DNA from: Paralvinella palmiformis
Taxonomy: Eukaryota > Annelida > Polychaeta > Terebellida > Alvinellidae
Length of the DNA stretch: 64,000 nt
NCBI GenBank assembly: GCA_025642065.1
Contig: JAODUP010000833.1
Coordinates: forward strand, 1 to 64,000
Direction: 5' to 3'
Position numbers and translations under genes: made by a program. Below are positions 23,516-37,900 of this stretch, piece after piece (positions within the stretch are counted from its first letter, which is position 1; the number at the start of each line of letters is the position of its first letter). Below the pieces are notes generated by a model, which saw nothing but the letters and a program-made list of their open reading frames with translations, was not told where the DNA came from and ran no database searches.

Positions 23516-24494
23516 TCTAGAAACTAAGACGGTCTGTCAGAGGGGATTCCCACTGGTTTCACCTATTTGATTATGCGGATTATTAATCTTGATCGGATAT
23601 TTGTTTACACCAAACCAGTAAGTGTTTCTTTCTTACTCTTGTTAAATAAAAGTGATTAATATTTCCAAGATAATATCGAAAGACGGAGTAATATAGCCGT
23701 TAAAAGAGTGAGGTTTATACGGAAATATCCCCTATCTAGCACTCACTTAAATTGCAGATCTGCATTCAACATTGTATGATTGTAGAGTCGACTACTGTCT
23801 AGATCTAGATCTAATTGCTTCGACTCGCAAGCTAATCTATGTGTCACTAGAGTCTAGTCTAATCATAGCAAACGTGATAATTTTATATTTGTTAATACAC
23901 TTAATGGTACTTGTATCACTATGTCTATGGTGTTTAACACATGTTAATTGTTATTCATAATTCAATGTGTTTTTCACAGCACACATGTTTTGTAGATCTA
24001 AAATTCCGGAAAATTTAAATTTTTAGGAAACCAAGCATTGAAGCAAACAAGCAAAAATACTTTGTGGCTTGGCCTATGATTTAAAAAGATCATGTATACT
24101 TCATTCTGTTGAAGATCATACGGCATATTCACCATAATATTGGACATAAATGATATAAGTCATAAGTATATGAATTGTTATAATGGAAAATAGGCAATTA
24201 TAGAGTATAGTCTATATGCCATATGGCACACTTTAATTTAAAGTTTAAAAGTCTATATTCTATAACTTATAGAATATAGTTTGATTTCTTATGATTTTAT
24301 AAAATCAAACATTAATTTGTGATTTAAAATGTTAATATGTTCATAGTGTTGTAGAAGAGTTCAGATTGCAAATAGCAGTTTGTAATTTCACTGCTGTATT
24401 TTTTAGGTCCAGATGTGGCTTCAATGCTTGATAGTTGATGTGTAATTATACCAACAAGATGTTACATGACCATGATATATGAGCAAGCTGCACA
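23516..24494 (+). other. presumed 5' region of the receptor gene
   Basis: A donor-like GTAAGT (23620) and an acceptor-like TTTTTTAG (ending about 24407) could join an untranslated first exon to the exon with the start codon. Promoter elements were not identified. Confidence 0.3.
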
Positions 24495-24597
24495 ATGTTT
24501 CACATTCATATTTTGGCTTTGATGTTGTCAGTTGCCATGTCGGCTGAGGTAGAACTTACTATTGGTGATATCAGCACCAGACATGTGAAAGTAGGAC
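24495..24597 (+). CDS. receptor exon 1: signal peptide
   Basis: Starts at MFHIHILALMLSVAMSAEVE, a short hydrophobic leader with a likely cut after SA. The donor is GTGAGT and the exon ends in phase 1. An ATG upstream in another frame ends at once in TGA. Confidence 0.82.
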
Positions 24598-27500
24598 GTG
24601 AGTATTGCTCAATCTGTTTATATTTTGTAGTCTGTGCTGTCATAAGTATGCTGTGGAAGCATGTCAGTGTGTAATAATAGTAATAAGTAGATAGGATTTA
24701 ATGTCTGTCATAGGTTTGTTTTATCTTAACACTGTTGACGTACCACAAACACGGGAATGAGTAGGATTCAAACGCACAACACGTAGGTTTGCTTTTAGCT
24801 ACTGTGCAGGGTTGGCAGGTTTCTCCCCTGGTAACCAGTTAAAACTCCCTTCCAGTCAAAGGCCCCTTTATTTTATGAGAAATAACAAGAAAATATTCAA
24901 ATAATTGATACCGAAGATATAAAGTATTGGAGTTTATTTATGCTTGTATATGATATTATTTAGCATAGAATTTCATACACTTGCATAGTTCATTAGATCA
25001 CATTTAGATCTACTTCCATCTGGTGCAGTAGCTGTTTCCTTTTAGGGTATCCTCCACTGACTTAACACCATCTCGGTGGGCTGTGCATAAATCTATGAGC
25101 TTGGATTGTAGTTTGACAGTGTTACGCCATGCACGTTTTACTGGGGGGATCACCCCTGTTGTCTCGCAGTAACAGTGTGAATGCCATTGCCTTGTCTTTT
25201 CGAAGACCATCCATGGCACGCCAGATGGTTGGGTGAGCATGTCGAATAAGTTCGGCAAAGGCATTACTCCAGCCTTCACATACGTTATTGGTTCGAGATC
25301 CATTCAATAGTGTGATGTCATGGACATTCCAGAGTTCCGGAGCAAAGGTTGTAGGCGATCGACGCATCCTGATTGAGGGAACAGTCCCATCTGATTGTGT
25401 TGGTAGCTGGATACGGTGAAACTGACCAGCGATATATTATATAATAATATGGGTCAAACTTTTCACGAGGTCATTTTAATTGATAATGATGTTATATGTC
25501 TACTATTAGCATATTTTATATGCTTTATCTGGTTTTATTGTATTATATATGTGTGTTTCTCCACTCTGTGGAAGTTGAACAAAGTAAATATATATTATTC
25601 TATTATTTAAGGCTTCCCAGTTACATTAATCTCTTCAGTGACTATAAGATTAAACATAAGAGGGTTTTTTGACCGTTTGACTATATATCATAGGGGGTTT
25701 TGACCGGAGGGGTTTCCATCTGGATTCTTCTCCCCTATAACTTATATAAGGTAAACATTATTGTAATTACCAATTTTCTCCCGATACAGCAGAAATATTT
25801 TCTGCCATGGGAGAAAGCAGGCTTGGCATTGATTTAATCAACATGAAAAAAATCTAGATGCTGATTTTTTTCAGATTATCTTAAATTTATACTTACCTGA
25901 TTACTCACTTTATTTGCACAAATTTATTATAATAATCCTCAACAACACTTAATGGTAAGACAGCTGACATTTTGTTATTAGTAGGCCCATATGGTTTTAC
26001 GGCTGTGCTCAATTAAATATTTGCTTGATGTATTGCTTGGACTTCGGTATGTTGTGTTAGGCAAGCGATAGATGGACTTTATCCGTATTGTCACCTGCCA
26101 GGGACCAACTGACTGCAGCTAATTGGATGCTTTGATTTAATCATTTGATATGTGGTGTCGTGGTGCCAGGAAATAATAGCAGCAAGGCACAACACAGGGC
26201 AATCTGGTATCTGGCTTAGTAAGTTAGTAGGCAGAACATTGTGATTGACTGGGTATGTCACCATGCCATGTCAACTAGATTCTGTGTGGAATTACAGGCT
26301 TGGAGTAGCAAAAGCAGCCAAAATTGTGTTCATATACAGAGTTCTAAATGTGAACATTGCTTCGGACTCTGTCAACTGATATAAAGATGACAATAATCAG
26401 GCTACCAATAATCACATGCACCGCAAACTGATTGTTTGTTTTGTTGTGTGCTACTGCCAGTTGATTTAACTGTTTAAAATAAAGTTTAAATTTGTACATC
26501 ACAGCTTTGCTTTAATTCTTTAGAAATGCTAAGAATGAAATATTCAGTCTATTGGGCATATTATGATATTCCACATATTTATTTATTTTCAGAATTGCGT
26601 ATTATTTCTTATGAGATTGTTGAAAATCGGTTTAATCGAAAAAATCTTATTTATTTGATTTATTCGGAAAAATCATGATTTTTTCCAACCCTGGGAGAAA
26701 GGGGAGAAACTAAATTTGGGGAAAATTGCCATGAAAATATGCAATTAATAGAAACTATTTTTTACAACCAATAATGGGCAATATACATATAAATAAGTTA
26801 TTTAATTTATTATAATATGAATCTTGTCCAAAAAACTGTTTCACATGCCACATACTTATTGAAAGTATATGTAAATAATTCATCACATTTAAGATTGTGA
26901 CTGTCAGATAGAAGATCGAGATTATTTCTTTACTAATTTTTGGCATCTGTGCAGTGATATACTTTATAAAGCTGATTTGATAATGATTGTTTTGGTATTC
27001 AACACTTTGAAGGCCATACAACTCTCTCAAATATCCAATAAACTCTGAGGAGGATAATGGTGTGTCTAGTCATGCAGGCTTGAAAACACCTGCCAACATC
27101 AGATGTAGTCTGTAGTGTTAGCTATGCATCACTGAAGATGTATGTACTTCGGCTAAATATAGTTGTGTGTGATCTAATTGTTGTTACACCATATAAGGAA
27201 GTGTCTGTATTGCCTAATTATAATATGATGGATAGACTTCATATTGACTAGATATCAATCTCAGCAGGTTGGGGATTAGTTAGTTATTCTTAGTTAACTC
27301 TTGATGTGCACGTATGGGATCTAGGACCCTTTGGCAAGAAAACAATTGTTATTTTATTAATGAAACTTCCAGCTAGGAGATGAATACAGTAACCTGCACA
27401 ATAGTATTGGTGATGATGATGATGATTGGTGTTTTATGGCCACAGCTGTGGACATGCTAGGCTAAATGGGCCGAGCAACCTCCGAAGGTGAAGAAGTGAA

Positions 27501-29555
27501 GTCAAAGATGAAACAGCCTCCAGATATGCCCACGCTGAGATTCGAACACAGTGATAGTGATCTGTCGTCCGACACGCTACTGCTAGACCACGGAAGCACC
27601 CACCCAAAAGTATTGAAGAGACATACAGTAAAATACACAATCAGGATCTCAAACCATATACAATTTAAGCCATTAAAAAGAACATAGACGTAAGTTAATA
27701 CATGCCGCTATATAATATATGTAACTGTGAGGATGATGATTGATGTTTTACGGCCACTTTTGTGCACAAGGTAGGCTAAATGGGCCGAGCGACCTCCAAA
27801 GGTAATGAGGCGAAGCGAAAGATGAAACAACCTTCAGATATGCCCACGCCGGGATTCGAACACGCGTGGTAGTGATCTGTGGTCCAAAACGCTGTGAGAA
27901 GCCATGCAGAAATAAACTTCAGTTAAATACAGAACAAAGGGTAACATTTGATCAGTTTATTGATCATTTGTAGTGCATACCACGGTTGAGGTAATCACAA
28001 TCAATTACATGATCTCGAGTAATTGTAATCACTATTTCCGGATGCAATGTAATCATAATCGATTACATTGTAATCATAATCAGCGAATACTTTCACGATT
28101 ACACAAGGTGTAATATTTACCATGTTATATATATATATATATATGCTATATCAAGCCAGAGATATGGTTGGTATGTAAGGCAAAAGATAACAATATAACT
28201 GATTTACTCATTGATGGACTGCTGTTATAGTTATACACATGATAATTTATCAGATTATTTGTTATATGAACATGAAAGGAAAATGTGTTGAAACACGGCT
28301 TCAGATGTTGCCTCTATTATAAGTCATATAAACATAGATTTCTGATTAATTCGTGTTGTTCTCACCTGAGCTAGTCACACAGTTGGCAATCGTGCATGAC
28401 TTCTTTGTGACACCCATCATTTTACCTGTAACTTCAAACGATCCTGATTGGCCAGCACTCAGATGACAAGCAGATGATTAAATTAAGGCACGCAACAGTG
28501 AACATAAACAAGGCTACATCTCGGCCCAAGGTCGACATACTGGATGACAAACGTTGGCATTAGACGGAGATTAAAGGTCGAAGTACGGAGTTGGGAGGCG
28601 GTTGAGTTATAGATGAAAAATTTAATTTAAAGCATAGCAGTAATTTAAGACTGAAAATGCGGTCCATTTACAGAGGTGGTCAAGTTACAGAGGTGGCCAG
28701 AAAGGATCAGGCACTAGCTGCAACAACAATACTTCAAGACCAGATTGGTGAACAACCAAAAAAACCTTGCCCTCAGGGCTCAGATAATCTTTATAGAACG
28801 CCTTATCAATCTATGTTCAGATCGCCAATCCTCTTCTAAGAGGAGTAGTGTAGAGGAGTTCCTGCAGGATGTTGGAGAATGTATTTGTTTCAAGTGATCA
28901 TTCATAATTATGTATACATAAATGGAGAAAAAATGACTTTTATTTCTGAGACTGGGATTTTGTCCACTTTGGGGTTAAGGGGCTCGGGTTTTGTCTGCTG
29001 GGTTTTTGTCCAGTTACTGTGCATGATTACCATAGTCTAATAATGAGGCCCTAACTTACTGTATAATAATTTTACTTTTAATATTACAATATTATTTTAA
29101 TAATGTTAATAGTTTAAGCCATTCTAAAAACAACTTTTCAGGTATATATCTGGGGAAAATATGTCACAGATTTGTTGGCTATGCCGATATTTATTAACAA
29201 ATATGCCTTTGACAGTTTATGATGCTATCATGTCATAAACCTGTTTATGACACGACATCATTAACCTGGATTAATCCATGGTTTTTTACATTGTGTCATA
29301 AACTTGCAGACGCTGGTTGTTGTTTAGCTTCATGAGCGCTAGTCACATCAGGGACATGCCTGAGAGGTTCACTGTGCTATTGGAGTGCACCGTAAACTTT
29401 GTGCCATCACGCTATGGGGGTGGGGGGGGGGTTGAGGACTTGATGGCAGGTCATAATAATATAGTTTTTAGATTTCTGTGAGCACTGCTTGTATCTGGGA
29501 TGTGTATTAAAGATAAAGGAAAAGACACCAGTATGGACAATCACGAAATCTGGAT

Positions 29556-29590
<35 letters not shown>

Positions 29591-30525
29591 GTAGTCATCA
29601 GGTATACACACCATGTGGTAAGAAATCTAAAATATTAGTTTCAAACACTTTCAGTTTAATTTTCTGTCTATGGACTCACCCAAATTGGGAAATATAAATA
29701 TAATGTAAAATAAATGTTATGTATCCAAATATGGTCACTGATAACCATTCTGTGTGTGTGTGTGTGCGTGTGCATGTAATAAAAGACAGCAGTACTTTGG
29801 TGATGAATTTTACGCATTCAGTCCTACCAAAATTGTGTTTTAGTCTGAACTGGTAATAGTTGCAGCAAAGGTAAATTTTCATCCAGCCCTTTAAACCTGA
29901 TGTCTGAAATTGTGACAAATGCAAATAAAGTTGGAATTTTGTATCCAAAGTTAGTGACAGATTTACACGTTTACAGTAATTATCAGTATCTTGCTTTAAA
30001 TTTATTTTGGAAAAGTTCTTACTAAGTTGTTATTAAAGCCAAACTGACAAGGATTGTATTTTCTCTTTCAGGATTGCTCCCTCGAAATCCGCATGCTGTG
30101 ATTGGTCAGATATTTCATTCTTCATGTGTTCTCGATCGGAGGAAGCTGCTCCGTAGCCTAAATATCACCATTGATGATGTGTTCTTCAGGTTTTCTCTTA
30201 TTAATAAAGAACAGCCACTTGACATACCAAGAAGATATATGACAAAGGTCAACCAATCCACCGTTGAGCTGAGATATCCGAACATAACAATAGATTTCCA
30301 CAGGGGTGACATCAGCTGTCTTGCAAGGATCAACAAAACTTCAGTGCTGCTCATCCATGACCACATACTCTATGCTGGATGTATGTTTACAAAATTTAAT
30401 TCAACTGTCACTGATTGGTCCAATATTTCAAATGTTGGTTTTTTAATTATTGGCTTAAATTGTGAACACTCCCCGGAGCTTAAATGGTTTTCTATTAAGC
30501 ATCACAGTCATTGTCATCATTCAAA

Positions 30526-30581
<56 letters not shown>

Positions 30582-33500
30582 TTGTTTTTAATGGAATCCC
30601 ATATGTACATGTTTGATGTAGTTTTAATACAGCCAAAGGTTATGTATTATCTGCCAGTTTCATCCATTTGTTAAGGAGAAAAACATTTCTAACCATTTGT
30701 TTTGGGTACTAAAAGAAGCAGGCCTATTCAGAAAGAAACTCAATCCATTCCACATAATTTGATTTTTAGTTGATAAGTTTTGACTATTATTGTTGGCATT
30801 GAAAATGTGAGTACTGCCGCCTGGTGCATGTTATAGTATTCTAAACCCTAGGGCTGGCCCAACTCACAATAGTAAATAACAAACATCTGCTCTCTAAATT
30901 ATAATCAACTGCACTGCAAACCTCTAGATTATGGATTCAAATCTAACCCTTACCTATGTTTGCAGCAGACATGGGGTCAATTCCACATCAGATTTATCAA
31001 TTCAAACTTTTTCACCTACTCTTTTTTACCCACTACCTTTTACCATGAGTAGGTGCTCTGAATACCTGCTCCTGAGTACCTACTCGAAATTTCCAATCTG
31101 AGTGGTATATAGTCCAAGTAGTATTGTCATGGAAGAAATATTTCTGAATTAAAAAATTAAATGGTAAATTAATCTGTGGACTTAATTTTATTGTGTAGCA
31201 GACTTCAATTCCAAATTTATCAATTCCATTTTTTTTTAAATAAGCAATTTCGAATTGCCCATCAATTCCAGAATTGAATTGGCCCCATGTCTGGCTTATG
31301 GGACGATAATCATTTACAATTATCATTTATTGCTGTTATGGTCCAAGCAATAATAATAATAATTTCAATGCATTTTACTCGATTATGAAATATTACTGCA
31401 ATATAATATTTCTGATGCTGATGGCTTGTTTTTTTCTCCAAACGTTCTAGGACACTGAATGGCCTAAATTGTGCCGATGTGTCGTTAAACAACATTCATC
31501 CATCCATCCATCGATGGCTTGGTTTGTTTATCTTTTCCAGATAGTCCAGGTGTTGGACATATTGTTGATGTGATAACAGAAGATTTAGTTGCAGTCAAAG
31601 TGGTCATTGCCAAATCGCATTCGAATCCATCTTATCCCACTCATTTTAGCTTACTGTGTCGATTCAGGTATGGTAAATATTTCTACCGAGTTGTTAAGTA
31701 CATTTCGTGCACGTATACAGTGTTAGATAAAATAATAATGAACGTAGTAACACTTTTATTATAATTAGATGTTCTTGAAGATGGTACATGGTACTCAAAG
31801 TGGTGTTATTGGTTGTTAAATTTGTCACAGGCCTTCGGATGCCCCCCCCCCTCCATATGGTAGTGATTAAAGCATTGTAATCTACACGTTTGGAAACCAA
31901 GTAATACGTAACAATAACATAATAGTATTTGATATAGTACTTTAATCAACTTGAGTTGTTTTTTACACTGAAAAGAGAATTAAAAGATGGTCTGATTCAC
32001 ATAAAACAAATACATTTTATAAATAATTATTCTGATTGATAGATATAACAATTACACTGCTCAGGTATTCCGGTCATTTATAGAATTTATGGTCATATTT
32101 TTGTTTATTTTTTTAATTTTTTTAGATTTACCATTTGTGTTATGAAAACAAATTAGTGTCAGGGTCAGTAGGTCACAGTGAGTTTAAGAAAAAATGTCGA
32201 AAACTTTGCCATCGATTCAAGTCTCACATTAGTCTTAATGTGCAAACTGCTCATTATAGCGGATGAGAGTTTTCCAGTTTTTGCCGGATTTCCTTTTTTT
32301 AAATCCCCTCCCCCCACCTACTCGTTTATTTCCTTTCCTGGTTTTCGAGTGTGTCTTTTCTTCAAAAGCCACCCTCATGGCTGCATCATTATAGACGGTT
32401 CATTTGTTTAGCCTCAACACTGGTCACACCTCAAACGTATGGCTGAGAGGCAATTCCATAAATAGGATCAACATCACAGAATACGTTTAGGATATTGTTC
32501 GTCATAAAATAGATACATATAGTTTTAAACCTAATACATAGTTATATTTAAATACCGAGATATGTTTATATGTTATAATAAACTCAAAACACACAGTTAT
32601 GTGTATAGGAAAAGAACAGGGAATAATGAATTCGTCAGCTTTAACTTTTATATTAGTTGTTTTCTCATAATGAATCGAATTGTTTGGGTTGCATGTTTTG
32701 AACTATTCATGTAGCAAAATACCTTCAGAAAACTAAACTAAAAATGGGGTATTATTAACTTTTCAGAGAGAATGAAAACTTCTTGGATTGTCCAAATCAG
32801 ACAACTTTGACCAATGACACCATTGAGTTTCTTACGAGACTCAAAGAAGGAGAGAGGTTTGGAGATAATCGTCAGCCAATTGCTGTCCGTGTGAAGTCAT
32901 CCTCTTTGCTGGGTGGCACAGCAGTAGGTGGCACCACTACATTCAGTCTGTATGAAAAATGTTAGTGCCAAGAAAAGTGATGTTTAATTTCTGAACTCAG
33001 TTTATCATATCGTTGATATATAACATTGTAAAAATAACTATCTATAAATATGACACAAGTTGTAGTTTATACACTAGAATGTGGACTTACCACATACGTG
33101 TATGCCTAGAACCGATTAATCGATCGTTTTAAACGGTAGCCGCCCATCTTGAAAGGCATCACCAGAAACAGGCAGAGATGTCATTGATTAATCAACAGTT
33201 TCGTGAACAATATTATTATGTTCAGCAGAGTCATTGGTCTGATTCATTTGCTGTTTAGTGATGGTCACAAACAGCCTTTTGATGAAGCCAAACAATTTCA
33301 CAAACTCAAAGTTGTAGTATGAAACCAAGAATAGATATATAGGAGAGAATGACATAATGAAATAAGTATATAATAATATACTATTTATTGAAAGCCTCTA
33401 ACAATTCACAGGTACATAATGCCACAGTCACAAATATATTTCTCAAGGTTGCATGATAATATTTTGATAATGAATATTTTTTATATGAACTGCAAACAGG

Positions 33501-34094
33501 AACGTTTATTTTCAAGATAAATGATGGCTTATATGGGTTTGATGCAGTACATTTTAAAGTGGCAAAAAAGAGATAATTTATCTCATGATACATGGTGAGG
33601 GAATATTCTATCAGATATTGCATGATGATGATGGCTATAAGCAGACTCGAGATATTTCAGCAGGGGAGGAAGCCTTCTGGAAATCTGTAATGCCGCATTC
33701 ACATAACTCTGAGAGAGTATAAATCTGGTTCCTATATCGAGCCTGAGAATGTTTAGGTATTTAATACCATAAAATTTACTAAAGTCATTTTATTTCTTAA
33801 ATTCAACAAAACATAACATTTATATGTATAACTCTCTTTAATTGGATGCAGCATACATTGTGTAAAATTATACATTAAATTGTTTAACCAACATACACTA
33901 TGAAATTCTACACACTACATATTTTATTACAACATTTCTTTTCTTTATTACCATATTTCAAAGAAATCTAAACTAACTACAAGAAATTATGCTAAATGTT
34001 ACAATTTGTGGTGGGTGGGAAACGTTTTACCATGTTAACACTTACATGTGGTGTTACCAATATACTGGAATCAAAATGATCCAGAATTTTGGTT

Positions 34095-34128
<34 letters not shown>

Positions 34129-34894
34129 AATACACACCGACTGTGGCACCCCACGTGAGTATTTAACTAATTAAAATGGTCTGGATACCATAGGCGCTCT
34201 ATATAAAGATATTGCTATTTAGAAATTTACCCCCTTTCAATGTTTAGAATGGGCAATTAATTTTTCAGTACTGTATATGTTGTTATAATTGTACTGGTTT
34301 CTTATAATTTTGACAAATTATCAACTGGAAAAGGGCTGATTTTCAAGTATCATACATTGTTATTAGCAGTAAATGGTAATAAAGATTTGAATAGCTGCAG
34401 ATTTGCAGTGCCTGTAAAACCTGTCCAAGAATATAGTAAGCCTGATGATGATGAATATTCACTGACTAATTTTATGGCTAAATATTATCAACTTTAAAAA
34501 ACCATTTATACTCTAATTGTGTTACATTATATCCCTTACCTCCCAAACACCAATTCAGTTAAGCCCCGATCTGTATCAGACCTCACAGTGCAGTATTCCG
34601 GAGGTCAGACGGCTGCAGTGGAATGGATGTATCCAGAACCGGTACCTCTAGGACTCAAGTACACATTAATAGTGAAGTCAAAGTGGGATGATCATGCCAA
34701 GGTTTGTTGCTCACAGCCAGAATCAGGAGTTTGAGAGAGATATGAGTTACCGGTAATAATAAATCTTGATTAATCCATTATGTAGTATGATGCTGGTCCA
34801 AACGGATCATCATCAAAGTTTGTTTTTGAAATACACATATGAAGAAATGGCTATATTGAAGATATGTGTATCTAAAGATGTTATCTTCATTGCA

Positions 34895-34934
<40 letters not shown>

Positions 34935-37900
34935 ATACATATGAATCATTACTTGTTTCTGTGTAAAAAGTAAAACAAATTCTGGAGTCAACCAACACAT
35001 AAACACCATCAGCATCATCATAATTTCATAGAAAAACTACCATCAGACTCCAGTTTTGTGCCTTTCTAATCAGTTCTAAATTTTACCATCATCAGGTCTA
35101 CATGGTGTCAGGTGGCTATCTCCAGAATGGACCTTTTAGGGTGACACTGACCGATCTTCACTGGGCAACAACCTACAACGTATCTATCGGTGTGAAGCCC
35201 ATCATTAATGGCCATCCGTCAGACAGGGCCAAGAATATCAGCTTTGTGACGGTGGAGAGCAGTAAGGATTGTTTAAGCCATTCGCCGTTTGTTAGAAAAT
35301 ATTCCATTAATTTACCGATCTGACTGGAGATGGCTTTTACCAGTTTAATCCACTTTAGTGGCTGATATTATAAGGAATTAACCTATTTTATTGGTTGTTG
35401 CTAAAACTGGCATCAGTAGAAAACATGTAAAACATCAAATAAAAGCTCACTCCCTAGTGAGTTAATGAGTGGGTGAACGTGTTGATGTCTGGGTAGCTGA
35501 ATCAGCTGAGTCTTGTATGGACGCTCTACAATTACCATATTTGCTCTTCAGATGTAATAAAAATGCTACGTAAGTACTGCATGTTGAATAACCGTTTATG
35601 AAAGAATTGTTGTCTATCTGTTTGCTGATTCATATAACTGATAACCAAACTGTAGTGATTTATGTATTAAATATTGATGTCTGAATGAATGAACTTTGAA
35701 ACAAAAGTGTTGCATTGATAAAAATGTTATATGTCAGGAAAACATTGTTTAGAATGGTTACAAAAATGAAACGAAACATAATTTTATGATGATGATAAAT
35801 ATGCTTAGTTTAAAACTGATTACTAGCACTACTTCTACTGATAAATAATTTATCTTCTGTAAACTCTGTGTAAACTTGAAAAAGACAACTCTGCAGACAT
35901 ATGATCCAATTGTTGGTACTGTCGTGTTTATAATAATAATAATAATAATAATTATTATATAAAAAGAAATTAGATTTTAACTGATAATTCACTGGTGTTG
36001 CCATTATAATTAATTATTATAATTACTTTTGATGCTGATTAATAGTTACTGCATTACAGCTGTCATAAGATGGTTATAGGTGTTCTGATATTATCATTAT
36101 TTTTCATTTGATTTCAGTACCAGCTGCTAACCCGTCGGTGATTAGCAGTGGCTATGAGAGGACAGTCCGTGGCCAGAAACAAGATGTTGTCATTTATTGG
36201 CAGGTCGGTTGAAGTAAATAATTTAATGGTTTAAGAATTGTTATTCAACAGTTTTTTTGGAGATTAAAACATGCATCGACTATACAGTTTGCATTTATTC
36301 TGCATAACATACAAGATATCTCTAGTAGGTAACACTGGGAGGTAGCACCGCCTATGATGCCAGTCATCTCCTATCCTGTCCCTATCTCTTTCAATAATTG
36401 TACGTTATGTGTATATCCTTTCACATTCAGCCGGATAACTGATATATTTTGGGTACATATTTTATTATGGTAGGTAACAACATATCTAATTATCATGATA
36501 TTATAGCCAGTCCCGGAGCAGCTCTTGAATGGAATCGTTAATCAGACAATTCTACAGGTGCTCATCAATCATAATATTCAATACATTACTGTCAACAAAT
36601 CAGAAGCCTTGTTACATCAGGCCCATGTCAGTGATCTGTTTATGGACAAGGAATACCTATTTGTTGTCATGATTGGTACTAGCAAAGGAGTGTGTCATCA
36701 CATCACGAGCACAATCAATGTGCCATCACTGCACAAAGGTAAGACGTGCATGATAAGAATGGCTGGGGTGTGACTCAGCTTTTCAAATTGTGTGGTACGT
36801 AGATCATGTAGCTATCTCAATCCAGATTAAGTCCAGTCACAGATTCTCTGGTTTAGCCATCTATATTCAACCTACCAACTACTAATATCACCAGTAAATT
36901 TCCATAAATCTGACAGCTCAGAAGATGCTTTGTATTACAAGAGTACAAAACATTCTTCACAAGTAATTTCACTATGTAGTTTTCTTTAACTGTTTCAATA
37001 ACACATGAGCTTGTTTGGACTAACTATACTGTAATATTCATAAATATGTGTTTGTTCTGAAATTATATGCAGCCTTTTCAGTAGGGAATAGAGTAGAAGC
37101 CCCATTACAAAAAGTAGGCAGCAGCTCACCTGTGGTGGCCCGTAAAACACTGTGACGCCATTGCCATGGCATTGCTGGAGGGAGGTATAAATGCAGGGAT
37201 GGTAGTGAAGGACTGGCCGTGGGGTAGTGATAGTCACAGTAACACAGTAGTAGACCTACTCCATTGGAAGGGGGGGGTTACAGCTCTCCCCTGAAAAAGT
37301 TGGGGCAATTGAGTATTTGGTGCATTCTAGGCCACTTTTTTGCCGATAAAATGGGCAACAAAAAATAGACGACGTATAGCATTGGGCATTGCCTGGTATT
37401 GAAAAGGCTGTATATGCTTGGGTGACACCTGTTTACATTGCTATAGCTTTAACCTAGTCATACAAACAGCTGGTGTTAAGTGATGTCAGGCTTCAGGAGA
37501 AGTGTCTAGAGTTGATTCAGCAGCACAATGAACTGAGTTATCTATTTATGTGTTTGATCATGTTCATATTTTGAAATCACTTATAATTTTGGTGAACATA
37601 TTTGTAATAGTCCGGAAAATAGTTGATGATCTGTAATAAATATTGACTTTATAGAGACTTTCTGATCACTTTCTGAGAGACTAAACTTACACAAAGTTGC
37701 ACAAAATGCATAGTTTAGTATTTAAATTTTTTTGGATATTTTCAGCAGATCTAAAACAGGGGAGTTGTTTCGATGTTGTTTGTGGTAGTTGGCCAATGTA
37801 TAAAATAAAGCATTAGCTGGGTGTCCGATTATTTTATTGACAGTTATTATTACTCCTTAACTAATAATGGATATTTAAAACATTTTGAGTTATTGACATT

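Larger units (their letters stand above)
24807..27325 (-). mobile_element. hAT-like element, copy B, interrupted twice
   Basis: Starts with CAGGGTTGGCAGGTTTCTCC at 24807, the inverse of the right end of copy A (4223-5335), and follows copy A in reverse through to about 27325 (shared blocks around the TTTTCATGGCAATTTTCCC, TTAAGATTGTG, GACTAGACAC and AACTAACTAATC motifs). Copy A's left third is missing. A MULE (24830-25727) and another hAT (25818-26693) are inserted in it. Confidence 0.65.

Noticed and set aside
28657..28839. Short plus-strand frame starting MRSIYRGGQVTEVARK
   Set aside because: A partly tandem ACAGAGGTGG duplication makes up its start; no splice context or similarity is recognised.
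30381..30674. Open frame continuing from receptor exon 2 into a run of Tyr-Ile repeats
   Set aside because: It is translated (TA)n. The donor GTATGT at 30381 and the in-frame join to 31541 explain the exon end.
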